From: Bacillota bacterium
GTDB lineage: Bacteria > Bacillota > Clostridia > Christensenellales > Aristaeellaceae
Direction of reading: 5' to 3'
Assembly (NCBI GenBank): GCA_023459275.1
Contig: JAEWVC010000035.1
Span: 1-61,365, forward strand
Length of the DNA: 61,365 bases
Notes under the pieces: generated by a model
Told to the model about the DNA's origin: nothing
The model's input: the letters and a program-made list of their open reading frames with translations, nothing else
The model's database searches: none
Shown: positions 38,475 to 47,677 of the stretch, one piece after another
Layout of the letters: each line of letters starts with the position of its first letter
How positions within the stretch are numbered: position 1 is the stretch's first letter
Translations under genes and position numbers: made by a program

Positions 38475-38502
38475 ATTATACATGGATTCAAGAAAAAGGC
38501 AA
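38475..38502 (-). promoter_or_regulatory. Promoter of the symporter gene
   Basis: On the minus strand TTGCCT (38502-38497), 16-base spacer, TATAAT (38480-38475); 62 bases before the ATG. Confidence 0.65.
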
Positions 38503-38581
38503 GGCCTTTTCACACGGCATGATTTCATTCTGTCCGCCATAGGCTTAGTAAAGATGAAAACCCGCAAAAGGAGGGCGGCCC

Positions 38582-38866
38582 GTGAAGCTTCGGCAGAAGG
38601 CGGCAAGCCTTGGCGGCATCCCCGAGGATGTGCTCATGGGCTGGCCCAAAGTGGTCCTGTACGGCACGCAGCGGCTGCTGGTGGAGCAGCACCGCGGTGT
38701 TCTTTCATATGAGGAAAAGGCCGTCAGGATCCGCACCTCTTTGGGAATCCTGACGGTGGAGGGAGAAGGGCTTCAAATCATCCATTATGGGCCCATGGAT
38801 GCCGTGGTAACGGGCAAGGTGGCCCGCATTTTCTATGCTTCGCAGGCGGGGGGGATGGGGCCGTGA
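38582..38866 (+). CDS. yqfC: Sporulation protein YqfC
   Basis: This 94-residue protein of the YabP/YqfC family shows PKVVLYGTQRLLVEQHRGVL, IRTSLGILTVEGEGLQIIHY and MDAVVTGKVARI. It is needed for spore formation in Bacillus, where it is sigma-E controlled. It is a structural cousin of YabP at 32117. AAAGGAGGGC precedes the start codon at 38582. It overlaps yqfD by four bases. Confidence 0.93.
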   Translation: MKLRQKAASLGGIPEDVLMGWPKVVLYGTQRLLVEQHRGVLSYEEKAVRIRTSLGILTVEGEGLQIIHYGPMDAVVTGKVARIFYASQAGGMGP

Positions 38867-40038
38867 TGAATGCGGCAAAGCAGCTTTTTTTGATTTCCTT
38901 CCGCATGGAAGGGATCAATCTGGAGCGGCTGATGAACCTGGCCGGAGAAAGGAACATCCTCCTTAAGGACCTTGTCCGCCGGGGTGTCAGGGCGGTGGAA
39001 GGCGTTTGCTGCGAGTCGGATTTCAAGGGACTTAACGAATTGGCGCAGGAACGAGGATGGAAGCTGACGCGGCTTGCGCCCAAGCGGCTGTCCAGGATGA
39101 AAAGCTGGCTGAAAAGACGCGCGGCCGTGGCGGTGGGGGCAGTGCTTTGCGTTGCCCTGGCCGTTGCGGCCATGCAATTTGTGTGGCGTGTTGTGATCCT
39201 TGACGCAGGGCCGTATGAAAGCGAAGTCCGGGTGTATTTGAAGGAGAAGGACATCCGCCCCGGACGGTTGAAACGAGATATTTTCTTGGAAGAAATCATT
39301 GCGGACCTGGAATGGCGCATGCCCAGGGTGGCATGGGTCCAGGCCTATTACCGGGGCACCTCCGTCGTCATCCGCTGCATCCTGGGCGTGCCTCCGCCGG
39401 ACATCGTTACGAAGGGCGGCCCGGGCGACGTGGTGGCAAAGCGGGACGGGATCATCGTGTCCATCCTGCCCCTGGCGGGCACGGCCGCCTGCAAGCCGGG
39501 GGATATGGTGCGCGCGGGGCAGGTGCTCATCTCCGGCTGGGAGCGGGGCACGGGGGATACAAAAGTGGCCGTCAAGGCCAGAGGCATTGCCGTAGCCCGG
39601 GGCTGGGTGGGAGCAAAGGTGCGCGTTTCCCTGGATGAGACGCTTTCCACGCCAACTGGCCGGGAAGCGGTCGCCCAGGCGGTCAGTACGCCGTTTTTCA
39701 CGCTGGGGGACCTGGAAACGCCGGAATTCCTGCAGTACGACAAAACGGTGGAAATATGGCCCATCGGCGGCGCCTGGTGGCCTGTGTCCCTCCGCCGGGA
39801 AACCTACGCGGAGGTCGCGCTCTCCGTTTCTCCGCGCAGCGAGGCGGATGTGAAAGCCGAAGCCGGCATCGCGGCGCTGCGGGCGCTGGCGCAAAAGCTG
39901 CCCGCGGGGGTTGAACCAGTTGACAAATGGGTAGATTATTGTATGATAGAAGGAAGGATGTTGGAAGCCACTGCCATTGCGGAAATCCAGGCGGATATTG
40001 CGCTTTCGAAGCCTTGGGCGGCGGGTGCGGTTCCCTGA
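38863..40038 (+). CDS. yqfD: Sporulation protein YqfD
   Basis: This 391-residue protein has one membrane segment (VAVGAVLCVALAVAAMQFVW, about residues 87-106) and an outer domain. Marks are LRDLV-type loop LLKDLVRRGVRAVEG and GDVVAKRDGIIVSILPLAGT, with PGDMVRAGQVLISG. In Bacillus it acts with YqfC in spore development. It overlaps yqfC (ATGATG start) and is followed by phoH, the usual Firmicute order. Length is normal. Confidence 0.94.
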   Translation: MMNAAKQLFLISFRMEGINLERLMNLAGERNILLKDLVRRGVRAVEGVCCESDFKGLNELAQERGWKLTRLAPKRLSRMKSWLKRRAAVAVGAVLCVALAVAAMQFVWRVVILDAGPYESEVRVYLKEKDIRPGRLKRDIFLEEIIADLEWRMPRVAWVQAYYRGTSVVIRCILGVPPPDIVTKGGPGDVVAKRDGIIVSILPLAGTAACKPGDMVRAGQVLISGWERGTGDTKVAVKARGIAVARGWVGAKVRVSLDETLSTPTGREAVAQAVSTPFFTLGDLETPEFLQYDKTVEIWPIGGAWWPVSLRRETYAEVALSVSPRSEADVKAEAGIAALRALAQKLPAGVEPVDKWVDYCMIEGRMLEATAIAEIQADIALSKPWAAGAVP

Positions 40039-40055
40039 AAAAGCCCGCCGGCAGA

Positions 40056-41051
40056 ATGGAGGAACCTTATTTGCCGCCAACCGGGCAGGTTACGCTGAAT
40101 GTGGACAACCTGGATGCCTATATGTCGCTGTTTGGCACCAACGATCAAAATATCGCCCTGATCGAAACGGAAACGGGCACCGCCATTTCCCTGCGCGGAT
40201 CGGAACTTTTGATCACCGGCGACTCAGACCAAATCGAGCTTACGCAGATGGTAATCATCAAGCTGCTGGACATGCTCAAAAATCATGAGATTGTGGACCG
40301 CTCCCGCATCCGCTACGCCATCGCGCTGGCGCAGGAGGGGAAGGTGGACATGATCGACGAGATCCTTCGGGATGTGGTGGCCATCACCCACCGGGGGATC
40401 AAGATCAAGTGCAAAACGCTGGGCCAGCGGGAATACGTGCGCCTGGTGCGGGAGAATGCCCTCACCTTCGCCGTGGGCCCCGCCGGCACGGGAAAAACCT
40501 ATCTGGCCATGGCCCTGGCCGTGGTGGCGCTGAAAAACAAGGATGTGGAACGCATCGTTTTGACCCGCCCCGCTGTGGAGGCCGGAGAAAAGCTGGGCTT
40601 CCTACCCGGTGACCTCACCCAGAAGGTGGACCCCTATCTGCGGCCCTTGTATGACGCGCTCTATGACCTGATGGGCGTGGATTCCTACCAGAAGCTTTTG
40701 GAGCGGGGCGTGGTGGAGGTGGCACCCCTGGCGTACATGCGGGGGCGGACGCTGAGCGACGCCTTTATCATCCTGGATGAGGCGCAAAATACCACATCCG
40801 AACAAATGAAAATGTTTCTTACGCGTATGGGCTTTCATTCCCGGGTGGTGGTCACCGGCGATATCACGCAGATCGACCTGCCCTTCGGCAAGCGGTCGGG
40901 GCTTATCGAGGCTTTGGAGGTATTGCGGGAAACCCCGGACGTGGGCATCATCCGCCTGACAGACAGGGACGTGGTGCGCCACGACCTGGTGCAGGCTATT
41001 GTGAGGGCCTATGACGCATATGAGAAGCGGGGGAAGGAGACGCAGGCATGA
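40056..41051 (+). CDS. phoH: PhoH-family ATPase
   Basis: This 331-residue protein has a KH-like N-terminal part (residues 10-80) and a PhoH ATPase domain: Walker A GPAGTGKTYLA, TRPAVEAGEKLGFLPGDLTQ, DEAQNTTSEQMKMFLTRMG and TGDITQIDLP. It belongs to the YqfD-PhoH-YbeY neighbourhood tied to RNA metabolism. The start at 40056 has no strong ribosome site, so coupling to yqfD is possible. Length and motifs are normal. Confidence 0.94.
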   Translation: MEEPYLPPTGQVTLNVDNLDAYMSLFGTNDQNIALIETETGTAISLRGSELLITGDSDQIELTQMVIIKLLDMLKNHEIVDRSRIRYAIALAQEGKVDMIDEILRDVVAITHRGIKIKCKTLGQREYVRLVRENALTFAVGPAGTGKTYLAMALAVVALKNKDVERIVLTRPAVEAGEKLGFLPGDLTQKVDPYLRPLYDALYDLMGVDSYQKLLERGVVEVAPLAYMRGRTLSDAFIILDEAQNTTSEQMKMFLTRMGFHSRVVVTGDITQIDLPFGKRSGLIEALEVLRETPDVGIIRLTDRDVVRHDLVQAIVRAYDAYEKRGKETQA

Positions 41052-43447
41052 AACGGCAGGAGGGCAGGGAGAAGAAGAAGCGGGTGAGTTTTACCACCAT
41101 TGCCGCGGCCCTTGGGACCCTGCGCTTCAAAAGCGCGCTGGTGGCCGTTTTAGGTACCGCGCTGCTGGCGGTGATGTTCTGCGCAGCCATCGCTCCGGAA
41201 CGGTACAATTTAAAGGTGGGTGCCATCGCTTCCAAAACCATCACCGCCTCCAAGGACGTGGTGGATGAAATTACCACCGCCCGCCGCCGGGAGGACGCGG
41301 CCAAGCAGGTGGAGCCTTCCTACCATCCCAAGGACGGCGTCAGCGATACGGTAATGGCGGACCTGCGCGGCGTGTTTGATGAACTGCGCACCATCCAGCA
41401 ATACGGGCAGACGCTTCTTGCCGACCCCGTCCGGGAGGAAACGGCGTCTCTCACGGGCCGCCGCTTCAACCAGGATGAGCTGGATTACGCAAAAGGCATG
41501 CTTACCACCGTGACGCTGGCCGATTACCAGCTTTCCACACTTTTGCAGATTCCCTCCGATAAGCTGGAGCAGGCCTACAACGATGTTTCCGCCGCCGTGC
41601 GGAACACCCTGAACACCACTGTCAGGGAGGGGCAGATCAGCGAATCCATCTCCACCATCCTTCAAATCGTGGGTTACAAGACGGATACCAGCCTTCTGCA
41701 GAATGTGATTTCTCCGGTGCTGCGCAAGGTGATACAGCCCAACATGGTCATCGACCAGGAAGCCACGGCCAAGGCTCAGGAGGCCGCCAGGGAAGCGGTG
41801 GAACCCGTGGTGTACAACCAGGGGCAAAACATTGTGGTGGCCGGGGAGCGGGTAAGCGCCAATCAGTTGGAGATGCTGCGCGCCCTTGGGCTTTTGAACG
41901 ACGATACGGTGGATGTGCCCATGTATGTGGGCGCCGCCTTGCTGGTATCGGCTGTCGTTCTTCTCGTGCTGATGCTGCTGATGCTGCTGAATGCCTCCCT
42001 GTTTTCCGATCTTCGCAAGATCACCGTGTTCATGCTGGTGCTTGCGGTGACGCTGGGGATCTGCATCCTCTTTGCGAAGGTCCTCAAGGTCAGCGTATAC
42101 CTGTCGCCGGTGATCATGGGCGCGCTGCTGCTGACAGGCCTGCTTGGCCCCCTGGCCGGGGTTTCGGGTAACCTCGCGCTGGCGGTGCTGGTGGGTGCCA
42201 TGGCAGCCGGCGGCAGCGCCGAAAACAGCATGGTGATCGTCCGCCTGCTGTTAAGCGGCGTGGCGGGGGGCACCGTGGCTGTAATGGCCCTCAAAGGCAA
42301 GTCCCACAGGGCCCAGGCCCTTCTGTGCGGCATCTATGCGGCGTTTGCCAGCCTGGGGGTGATGGCGGCCCTGGGGCTGATGACCAACAACGATCTGACG
42401 GCGGTGTTCAACAGCGCCATGTACAGCATGGGCGGCGCGGTGATTGCCGCGCTGCTGGCCATGGGCCTCCAGCCAATCTTTGAGGCGCTGTTCAACCTGG
42501 CCACGCCCAGCAAGCTGATGGAGCTGGCCAATCCCAACCAGCCGCTTTTGCGCAGGCTCCTGCTGGAGGCGCCCGGCACTTACCACCATTCCATCATCGT
42601 GGCCAACTTGTCCGAGGCCGCCGCGGAGGCCATCGGCGCCAATCCGCTCCTGGCCAGGGTGGGCTCCTACTTCCATGATGTGGGCAAGCTGAAGCGGCCT
42701 CTGTACTTCAAGGAAAATCAAATGGGGGAGAATCCCCATGACCATACCGACCCCTATGTTTCCTCCGCCATCGTTACCGCCCACGCACGGGACGGGCTGA
42801 TGATGGCCCAGAAGTACCGCCTGCCCGCGGAGATCGAGAAGATCATCATGGAGCACCACGGCGATACGCCGGTGATGTACTTTTACCACAAGGCGCTGCA
42901 GCAGGCGGACGGAAACGCCGTGGACATCAAGGATTTCCGCTATGACGGCGCAAGGCCCTCCATCAAGGAAAGCGCCATTGTCATGCTGGCGGACACCATT
43001 GAGGCCGCCGTGCGCGCCATGCCCGATCCCACGCCCCAGCGTATCGAAGCTTATATTGAACAGCTTGTCCGGGGCAAGCTGGAGGACGGGCAATTGAGCG
43101 ATTCCCCCCTGACGCTGCGGGACATTGACAAGATCTGCGCGGCCTTCACCACGGTGCTCATCGGCGTGTTCCATGAGCGCATCGAATACCCCTCGGTGGA
43201 TATCCCGGCCAAGGAACCGCCGGAACCAGCCCGGCTCACCGAACCGGAAACGGAACCTGCGGCTCCTTTGCAAAAGGAGCCGGCCAAGGAGGCGCCTTCG
43301 AAAGAAGAAACCGCAAAGCAGCCGGAAGCATCCTTGAAAGAAGAAGCCGAAAAGCAGGCTGATGTGCCCGGAGGGGCGGAGGAAGCCCCTTCGGCAGAGG
43401 GACGGCCGCCCTTGGAGGCGGCGGGCAGCCCGGAGGAAAAAACGTGA
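41048..43447 (+). CDS. pgpH: PgpH-type cyclic-di-AMP phosphodiesterase (7TMR-HD)
   Basis: This 799-residue protein has an N-terminal membrane segment, an extracellular 7TMR-HDED domain (about 60-290), seven membrane segments (about 300-480) and an HD domain: YHHSIIVANLSEAAAEAIGA, YFHDVGKLKRP, NPHDHTDP and IIMEHHGDTPVMYFYH. PgpH cleaves cyclic di-AMP. It overlaps phoH by four bases. The last 80 residues are an unusual Glu/Pro/Lys/Ala-rich tail, probably disordered, not part of the usual family. Confidence 0.93.
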   Translation: MKRQEGREKKKRVSFTTIAAALGTLRFKSALVAVLGTALLAVMFCAAIAPERYNLKVGAIASKTITASKDVVDEITTARRREDAAKQVEPSYHPKDGVSDTVMADLRGVFDELRTIQQYGQTLLADPVREETASLTGRRFNQDELDYAKGMLTTVTLADYQLSTLLQIPSDKLEQAYNDVSAAVRNTLNTTVREGQISESISTILQIVGYKTDTSLLQNVISPVLRKVIQPNMVIDQEATAKAQEAAREAVEPVVYNQGQNIVVAGERVSANQLEMLRALGLLNDDTVDVPMYVGAALLVSAVVLLVLMLLMLLNASLFSDLRKITVFMLVLAVTLGICILFAKVLKVSVYLSPVIMGALLLTGLLGPLAGVSGNLALAVLVGAMAAGGSAENSMVIVRLLLSGVAGGTVAVMALKGKSHRAQALLCGIYAAFASLGVMAALGLMTNNDLTAVFNSAMYSMGGAVIAALLAMGLQPIFEALFNLATPSKLMELANPNQPLLRRLLLEAPGTYHHSIIVANLSEAAAEAIGANPLLARVGSYFHDVGKLKRPLYFKENQMGENPHDHTDPYVSSAIVTAHARDGLMMAQKYRLPAEIEKIIMEHHGDTPVMYFYHKALQQADGNAVDIKDFRYDGARPSIKESAIVMLADTIEAAVRAMPDPTPQRIEAYIEQLVRGKLEDGQLSDSPLTLRDIDKICAAFTTVLIGVFHERIEYPSVDIPAKEPPEPARLTEPETEPAAPLQKEPAKEAPSKEETAKQPEASLKEEAEKQADVPGGAEEAPSAEGRPPLEAAGSPEEKT

Positions 43448-44352
43448 ACCTGTATTGGACCATGGAGGCGGCGGATGTTCCGCCTGGCTTGACAGATCTT
43501 ATGCAGCTGGCGGCGGACTGCTGTCTGGCGGCGGAGGGAGTAACCCTCCCCTGCGGTGCGGGCGTGACCGTCACCCGCGACGCGGAAATCCAAAAACTCA
43601 ACCTGGAAACACGGCATATCGACGCGGCGACGGACGTATTGTCTTTTCCCACGGTAAACTATGCCTTGGGGGAGACGGCAGGCCGGGCCGCAAGGCACCT
43701 TCGGAGAGAATTTGACGCCGGCCTGGGCGTCTGCTATTTGGGGGACATCGTCCTTTCCATGGACCATGTGAAGGCCCAGGCGGCCGAATACGGCCACAGC
43801 CTTCAAAGGGAGGCCGCCTACCTGCTTGCCCACGGCCTCTGCCATTTGATGGGGTACGACCATATCACGGAGGAGCAAAAAGCGGCCATGCGCGGCCTGG
43901 AGGAAAAAGCGCTGGGGATGATGCGTATGGACAGAAACGGGCAAACGGAAAAAATCACCGACGAGGCTTTGCTGTCGCTGGCCAGGCAGGCCATGGAGCG
44001 TTCCTACGCGCCGTATTCGAAATACCGGGTAGGCGCGTGCCTGCTTTGCGCCGATGGCCGGATATTTGAGGGCTGCAATGTGGAGAATGCCTCCTTCGGC
44101 CTTACCAACTGCGCGGAGCGCACGGCAGTCTTTGCGGCGGTCAGCCAGGGTGCAGCGGAGTTTGAGGCCATCGCCATCGCCGCCCGGGATTCTGCTCCCT
44201 GGCCCTGCGGCGCCTGCCGCCAGGTGCTCAACGAGTTTGCGCCCGGCATCCGGGTACTGGTCACCTGGGGAGAGGGGCAGACCGCTTCCGCAAGCCTAGA
44301 CCAGCTTCTGCCCCATGGCTTTGGGCCCAAGGACTTGCCGGGGGAACGGTAG
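43444..44352 (+). CDS. YbeY endoribonuclease fused to cytidine deaminase
   Basis: A single 302-residue chain. Residues 1-160 are YbeY, the rRNA-maturation metalloprotein: TRHIDAATDVLSFP and the zinc motif HGLCHLMGYDH. Residues 172-300 are a cytidine deaminase of the CDA class: RSYAPYSKYRVGACLLCADG, GCNVENASFGLTNCAERTAV, and PCGACRQVLNEFAP. All zinc ligands of both parts are present. In relatives ybeY, dgkA and cdd are separate genes before era; here the two enzymes are joined and dgkA is absent. It starts at GTG overlapping the pgpH stop. Confidence 0.9.
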   Translation: MNLYWTMEAADVPPGLTDLMQLAADCCLAAEGVTLPCGAGVTVTRDAEIQKLNLETRHIDAATDVLSFPTVNYALGETAGRAARHLRREFDAGLGVCYLGDIVLSMDHVKAQAAEYGHSLQREAAYLLAHGLCHLMGYDHITEEQKAAMRGLEEKALGMMRMDRNGQTEKITDEALLSLARQAMERSYAPYSKYRVGACLLCADGRIFEGCNVENASFGLTNCAERTAVFAAVSQGAAEFEAIAIAARDSAPWPCGACRQVLNEFAPGIRVLVTWGEGQTASASLDQLLPHGFGPKDLPGER

Positions 44353-44360
44353 CGTGAAGT

Positions 44361-44416
44361 GGGAAGGGCCTTTTTGAAAAAAGGCCCTTCCCAAACCCAT
44401 CCTCAAAAATTTTATC
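44361..44416 (-). repeat. Dispersed hairpin repeat, copy 2 (inverted)
   Basis: A perfect 15-bp stem (44361-44375 with 44378-44392) stands between ybeY-cdd and era. Read on the minus strand from 44416 it starts GATAAAATTTTTGAGGATGG and then enters the stem, close to copy 1 at 23821. Confidence 0.55.
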
Positions 44417-44431
44417 TTTAGGAGACAATAT

Positions 44432-45322
44432 ATGGAGAACAAGGCATTGTTCCGTTCCGGTTTCGTGGCCATCGTGGGCAGGCCCAACGTTGGCAAGTCC
44501 ACCCTCATGAACGCCTTTGTGGGGGAGAAGGTGGCCATCGTGTCCAGCAGGCCGCAGACCACCCGCAACCGCATCATGGGCGTCATGACGCGGCCGGGCT
44601 GGCAGATGGTTTTTCTGGACACCCCCGGGCTGCACACGCCCCGCACAAAGCTGGGGGAATACATGGCGCAGTCGGTGAAGGACGCCATGGAGGGCATGGA
44701 CATGCTGCTGGTCCTCCTGGATGTTACGGCAGTGGGCCCCAAGGACAGGGAGATCGCCGCGTCCATGGCCGGGAAAAAAGTGCCCCGGGTGCTGGTGCTC
44801 AACAAAATTGATCTGATACCCAAGGAAGGTCTGCTGACCATCATTGCCTCCTTCTCGGGCGCCGGGTACGACGCCATCGTGCCCGTAAGCGCCAAGACCG
44901 GCGACGGGCTGAAGGAGCTTGAAAATGTGCTGCTTTCCTACCTGCCGGAGGGGCCCCAGTATTTCCCGGAGGATATGATGACCGACCAGCCCGAGCGGCT
45001 GATCTGCGGCGAATTGATTCGGGAAAAGGCGCTTTTGCACCTCAGGGAGGAGGTGCCCCATGGCGTGGGCGTGGAAATGATGGCCATGAACAAGCTCAAC
45101 GACAGCTTCATGGAGATCCATGCAACCATCTACTGCGAGCGGGACGCCCACAAGGGCATCATCATCGGCAAACACGGCGCCATGCTGCAAAGGATCGGCC
45201 AGGAGGCGCGGATGGACATTGAAAAGCTGCTGGGCATGCACGTGAATTTAAAGCTCTGGGTCAAGGTGCGGCCGGACTGGCGCAACCGCATGGACGATCT
45301 GAAGAACTTGGGATATGAATAA
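44432..45322 (+). CDS. era: GTPase Era
   Basis: Era is a GTPase for 30S ribosome assembly. The 296 residues show G1 VGRPNVGKSTLMNAFVG, the PQTTRNRIMGV switch, G3 DTPGLHTP, G4 NKIDLIP, G5 PVSAKTGDG and a C-terminal KH domain (GIIIGKHGAMLQRIGQEAR). Length is normal. It closes the yqfC-to-era cluster. No recO follows, unlike many Firmicutes. Confidence 0.97.
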   Translation: MENKALFRSGFVAIVGRPNVGKSTLMNAFVGEKVAIVSSRPQTTRNRIMGVMTRPGWQMVFLDTPGLHTPRTKLGEYMAQSVKDAMEGMDMLLVLLDVTAVGPKDREIAASMAGKKVPRVLVLNKIDLIPKEGLLTIIASFSGAGYDAIVPVSAKTGDGLKELENVLLSYLPEGPQYFPEDMMTDQPERLICGELIREKALLHLREEVPHGVGVEMMAMNKLNDSFMEIHATIYCERDAHKGIIIGKHGAMLQRIGQEARMDIEKLLGMHVNLKLWVKVRPDWRNRMDDLKNLGYE

Positions 45323-45340
45323 GACTGATATGGCCTTGTG

Positions 45341-45360
45341 GGGAAAGAGCGTTCTTTCCC
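45341..45360 (+). terminator. Hairpin after era
   Basis: GGGAAAGA-GCGT-TCTTTCCC, 8-bp stem. No T-run follows, so termination would be weak. Confidence 0.4.
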
Positions 45361-45433
45361 TGCTTTCATGCAGGCTTTGATACAAAAACACGAACAATTC
45401 TTTCAAAAAAGGATGGTAATATTCGCCTCGCTG

Positions 45434-45442
45434 TGGTATAAT
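45434..45442 (+). promoter_or_regulatory. Extended -10 promoter of purR
   Basis: TGGTATAAT (45434-45442) stands 34 bases before the purR ATG. No good -35 box is seen, as is usual for extended -10 promoters. Confidence 0.55.
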
Positions 45443-45476
45443 CAGCCGAATGCTGACGATACGGGAGAGTGTGCCC

Positions 45477-46298
45477 ATGGACCGGATCAGACGGAACGAG
45501 CGGATGGCAGCCATGACGAAGATGCTGTCCGACGCCCCCAACAAAATCCACACGCTGTCGCATTTTTGCGATTTGTTCGGCGCGGCGAAATCAACCATGA
45601 GCGAGGATATCGATATCCTGCGCCAGGTGGTAAAAAGCTTCGGCCTGGGGGAATTGGAAACGGTGACGGGAGCGGCGGGTGGCGTGCGGTACCGTCCCAC
45701 CATGGGAAAGGAGCAGGCCATTGCCTGCATTCAGGAGCTTTGCGGGACGCTCAGCTGCAAGGAGCGGGTGCTGCCCGGCGGGTTTCTGTACTTTTCGGAT
45801 ATCCTCTCCATGCCGGACGTGGTGTCCAGGATGGGCATGATCCTGGCGGAGAAATATTATCAGGAAGAGCCGGATTTCGTGCTCACCATGGAAACAAAGG
45901 GCATCCCCGTGGCGCTGATGACGGCCCAGGCATTGGGTGTGCCGCTGGTGATCGCCAGGCGCTCCAGCAAGGTGTACGAGGGCTCCGCCGTGAATATCAA
46001 CTACGTGTCCGGCTCCACCGGGCGGATCGAGACCATGTCCCTGTCCAGGCGCGCCGTGAAGGAGAACCAAAGGGCGCTGATCGTGGACGATTTTTTAAAG
46101 GGTGGGGGAACCGCCAAAGGCATGGTGGATCTGATGCACGAGTTTTCCGTGAAGGTGGTGGGCCAGGCTTTTGTGATGGCTACCGCCCATCCCGCGAAAA
46201 AGCGCATCACCGGGGAACGGGCGCTGATGATCCTGGAGGAGATGGAAGACGAGGAGATCACCGCCAAGGTGCGGCCTGCCGACTGGCTGTACGAATAG
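45477..46298 (+). CDS. purR: Pur operon repressor PurR (phosphoribosyltransferase type)
   Basis: This 273-residue Firmicute PurR has a winged-helix N-terminus (DRIRRNERMAAMTKMLSDAP, HFCDLFGAAKSTMSEDIDIL) and a PRT domain with the PRPP loop VDDFLKGGGTAKGM. It represses purine genes unless PRPP binds. Start 45477 lies behind GGGAGAG. The order purR-glmU-pth-mfd is the Bacillus one with spoVG and prs missing. Confidence 0.95.
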   Translation: MDRIRRNERMAAMTKMLSDAPNKIHTLSHFCDLFGAAKSTMSEDIDILRQVVKSFGLGELETVTGAAGGVRYRPTMGKEQAIACIQELCGTLSCKERVLPGGFLYFSDILSMPDVVSRMGMILAEKYYQEEPDFVLTMETKGIPVALMTAQALGVPLVIARRSSKVYEGSAVNINYVSGSTGRIETMSLSRRAVKENQRALIVDDFLKGGGTAKGMVDLMHEFSVKVVGQAFVMATAHPAKKRITGERALMILEEMEDEEITAKVRPADWLYE

Positions 46299-46339
46299 CT
46301 TTCTGTCCTTGGCGTAGGATAGGATTGAGGTGAACGGAT

Positions 46340-47587
46340 ATGGCGTTTGTTTTGCCTGTGCTGCTGCTGCCCGAGCCTTCGGAGGGGAAGCAGGCGGCCG
46401 CCCTGCCGCTGCTGGGCAAGCCTTCGTATCTGCACGCGCTGGCGGCGCTGGAAGCGGTGGCAGGCACCTGCGTGGCGCTGCCGGAAGGCGGTGCCCCGGA
46501 AGAAGCAAAAGTATTGTTTCCCTGTGACAGGCGGTTTGTGGCAAGCCTGCAGGAAGCGTCGGAGGGCCTTGACAAGGGCCTTATGCTGGTGGTGCGGGGG
46601 GATATGCCCTGCCTTAAGGCGGATACGCTGCGGTTTTTGCTTTCCGCGGTGGAGGATGGGGCAAAGGCCTCCTTCCTTCAGTGGCAGGGGGAAGATTTGG
46701 AGCAGGAGCCCGGTTTGCGCATAGGCGGCACCGCTTACTGCTTTGACCTTGCCGCGCTGAAGGCGGTGCTTGGGAGCCTGGAAGGGGAGAAGACTGGGTG
46801 CGCGCCCCTTGACGCCCTGACCGCCATGAACGAGCGGGGCATGGTTCTGCGCGGCGTGGCGGCCGGCGGGGAGGAATTGATCTCCGTCCGTACCAGGCTG
46901 GATTTTGCCAATGCCTTCGCCGTTTTGCAGGAGCAGGTCAACACATATCATATGGCCAATGGCGTTACGCTGCTGGACCCGGGCGCCGCCTACATCGATA
47001 CGGACGTCGTCATTGGCCCGGACACGGTGGTCTATCCCGGCTGCCACCTGCAAAGGGGCAGTCAAATTGGCGCCGGGTGCATGCTGCTGCCCAACTGCCG
47101 CTTAAGCGGCGCCGTGCTGGCGGAGGGCGTAACGGTGGAAAGCAGCGTGCTCATTGACTGCCGGGTGGGGGCCGGAACCACGGTGGGGCCCTATGCGTAT
47201 CTGCGCCCGGACAGCGTGGTGGGCGAAAAGTGCCGCGTCGGCGATTTTGTGGAGATCAAAAACAGCCATGTGGGCAACGGCACAAAGATCTCCCATCTGA
47301 CGTACGTGGGCGACGGCGACTTGGGCGGCAACATCAACCTGGGCTGCGGCGTGGTGTTTACCAATTACGACGGCAAGCACAAGCACCGCACCAACGTGGG
47401 GGACAACGCTTTCATCGGCTGCAACGTGAACCTGGTGGCACCCGTAAACGTGGGGAAGGATGCGTATGTGGCCGCCGGCTCCACCGTTACCGAGGATGTG
47501 CCGGAGGGCGCGCTGTACATTGCCAGGCCCCATGGCGCCGTAAAGGAAGGCTGGGTCAAAAAGCGCAGGGAAGAGGGCAAGCTGTAA
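46340..47587 (+). CDS. glmU: GlmU-like protein with degenerate N-terminal domain
   Basis: The C-terminal half (about 205-400) is a complete left-handed beta-helix acetyltransferase: RPDSVVGEKCRVGDFVEIKN, ISHLTYVGDGDLGGNINLGC (catalytic His), TNYDGKHKHRTNVGDNAFIG. The N-terminal uridyltransferase half is short and lacks the G-rich LAAGxGTRM motif; it starts FVLPVLLLPEPSEGKQAAAL. Only a trace remains (VVRGDMPCLKADTLRFLLSA). At 415 residues it is 40 short of GlmU. It probably acetylates glucosamine-1-phosphate but may not make UDP-GlcNAc itself. Position beside purR and pth is the usual glmU slot. Confidence 0.85.
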   Translation: MAFVLPVLLLPEPSEGKQAAALPLLGKPSYLHALAALEAVAGTCVALPEGGAPEEAKVLFPCDRRFVASLQEASEGLDKGLMLVVRGDMPCLKADTLRFLLSAVEDGAKASFLQWQGEDLEQEPGLRIGGTAYCFDLAALKAVLGSLEGEKTGCAPLDALTAMNERGMVLRGVAAGGEELISVRTRLDFANAFAVLQEQVNTYHMANGVTLLDPGAAYIDTDVVIGPDTVVYPGCHLQRGSQIGAGCMLLPNCRLSGAVLAEGVTVESSVLIDCRVGAGTTVGPYAYLRPDSVVGEKCRVGDFVEIKNSHVGNGTKISHLTYVGDGDLGGNINLGCGVVFTNYDGKHKHRTNVGDNAFIGCNVNLVAPVNVGKDAYVAAGSTVTEDVPEGALYIARPHGAVKEGWVKKRREEGKL

Positions 47588-47618
47588 GCCCCGTATCCAA
47601 ACAGCAGACTGTATCCGG

Positions 47619-47648
47619 CGGGAAAACGGCCCGAAACGCCGTTTTCCC
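47619..47648 (+). other. Hairpin between glmU and pth
   Basis: CGGGAAAACGGC (47619-47630) pairs with GCCGTTTTCCCG (47637-47648), 12 bp. It is followed by AAAAGG and not by a T-run, so it is more likely an mRNA processing or stability element than a terminator. Confidence 0.5.
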
Positions 47649-47677
47649 GAAAAGGTGTTTTTGGAGGAAGACGAAAG

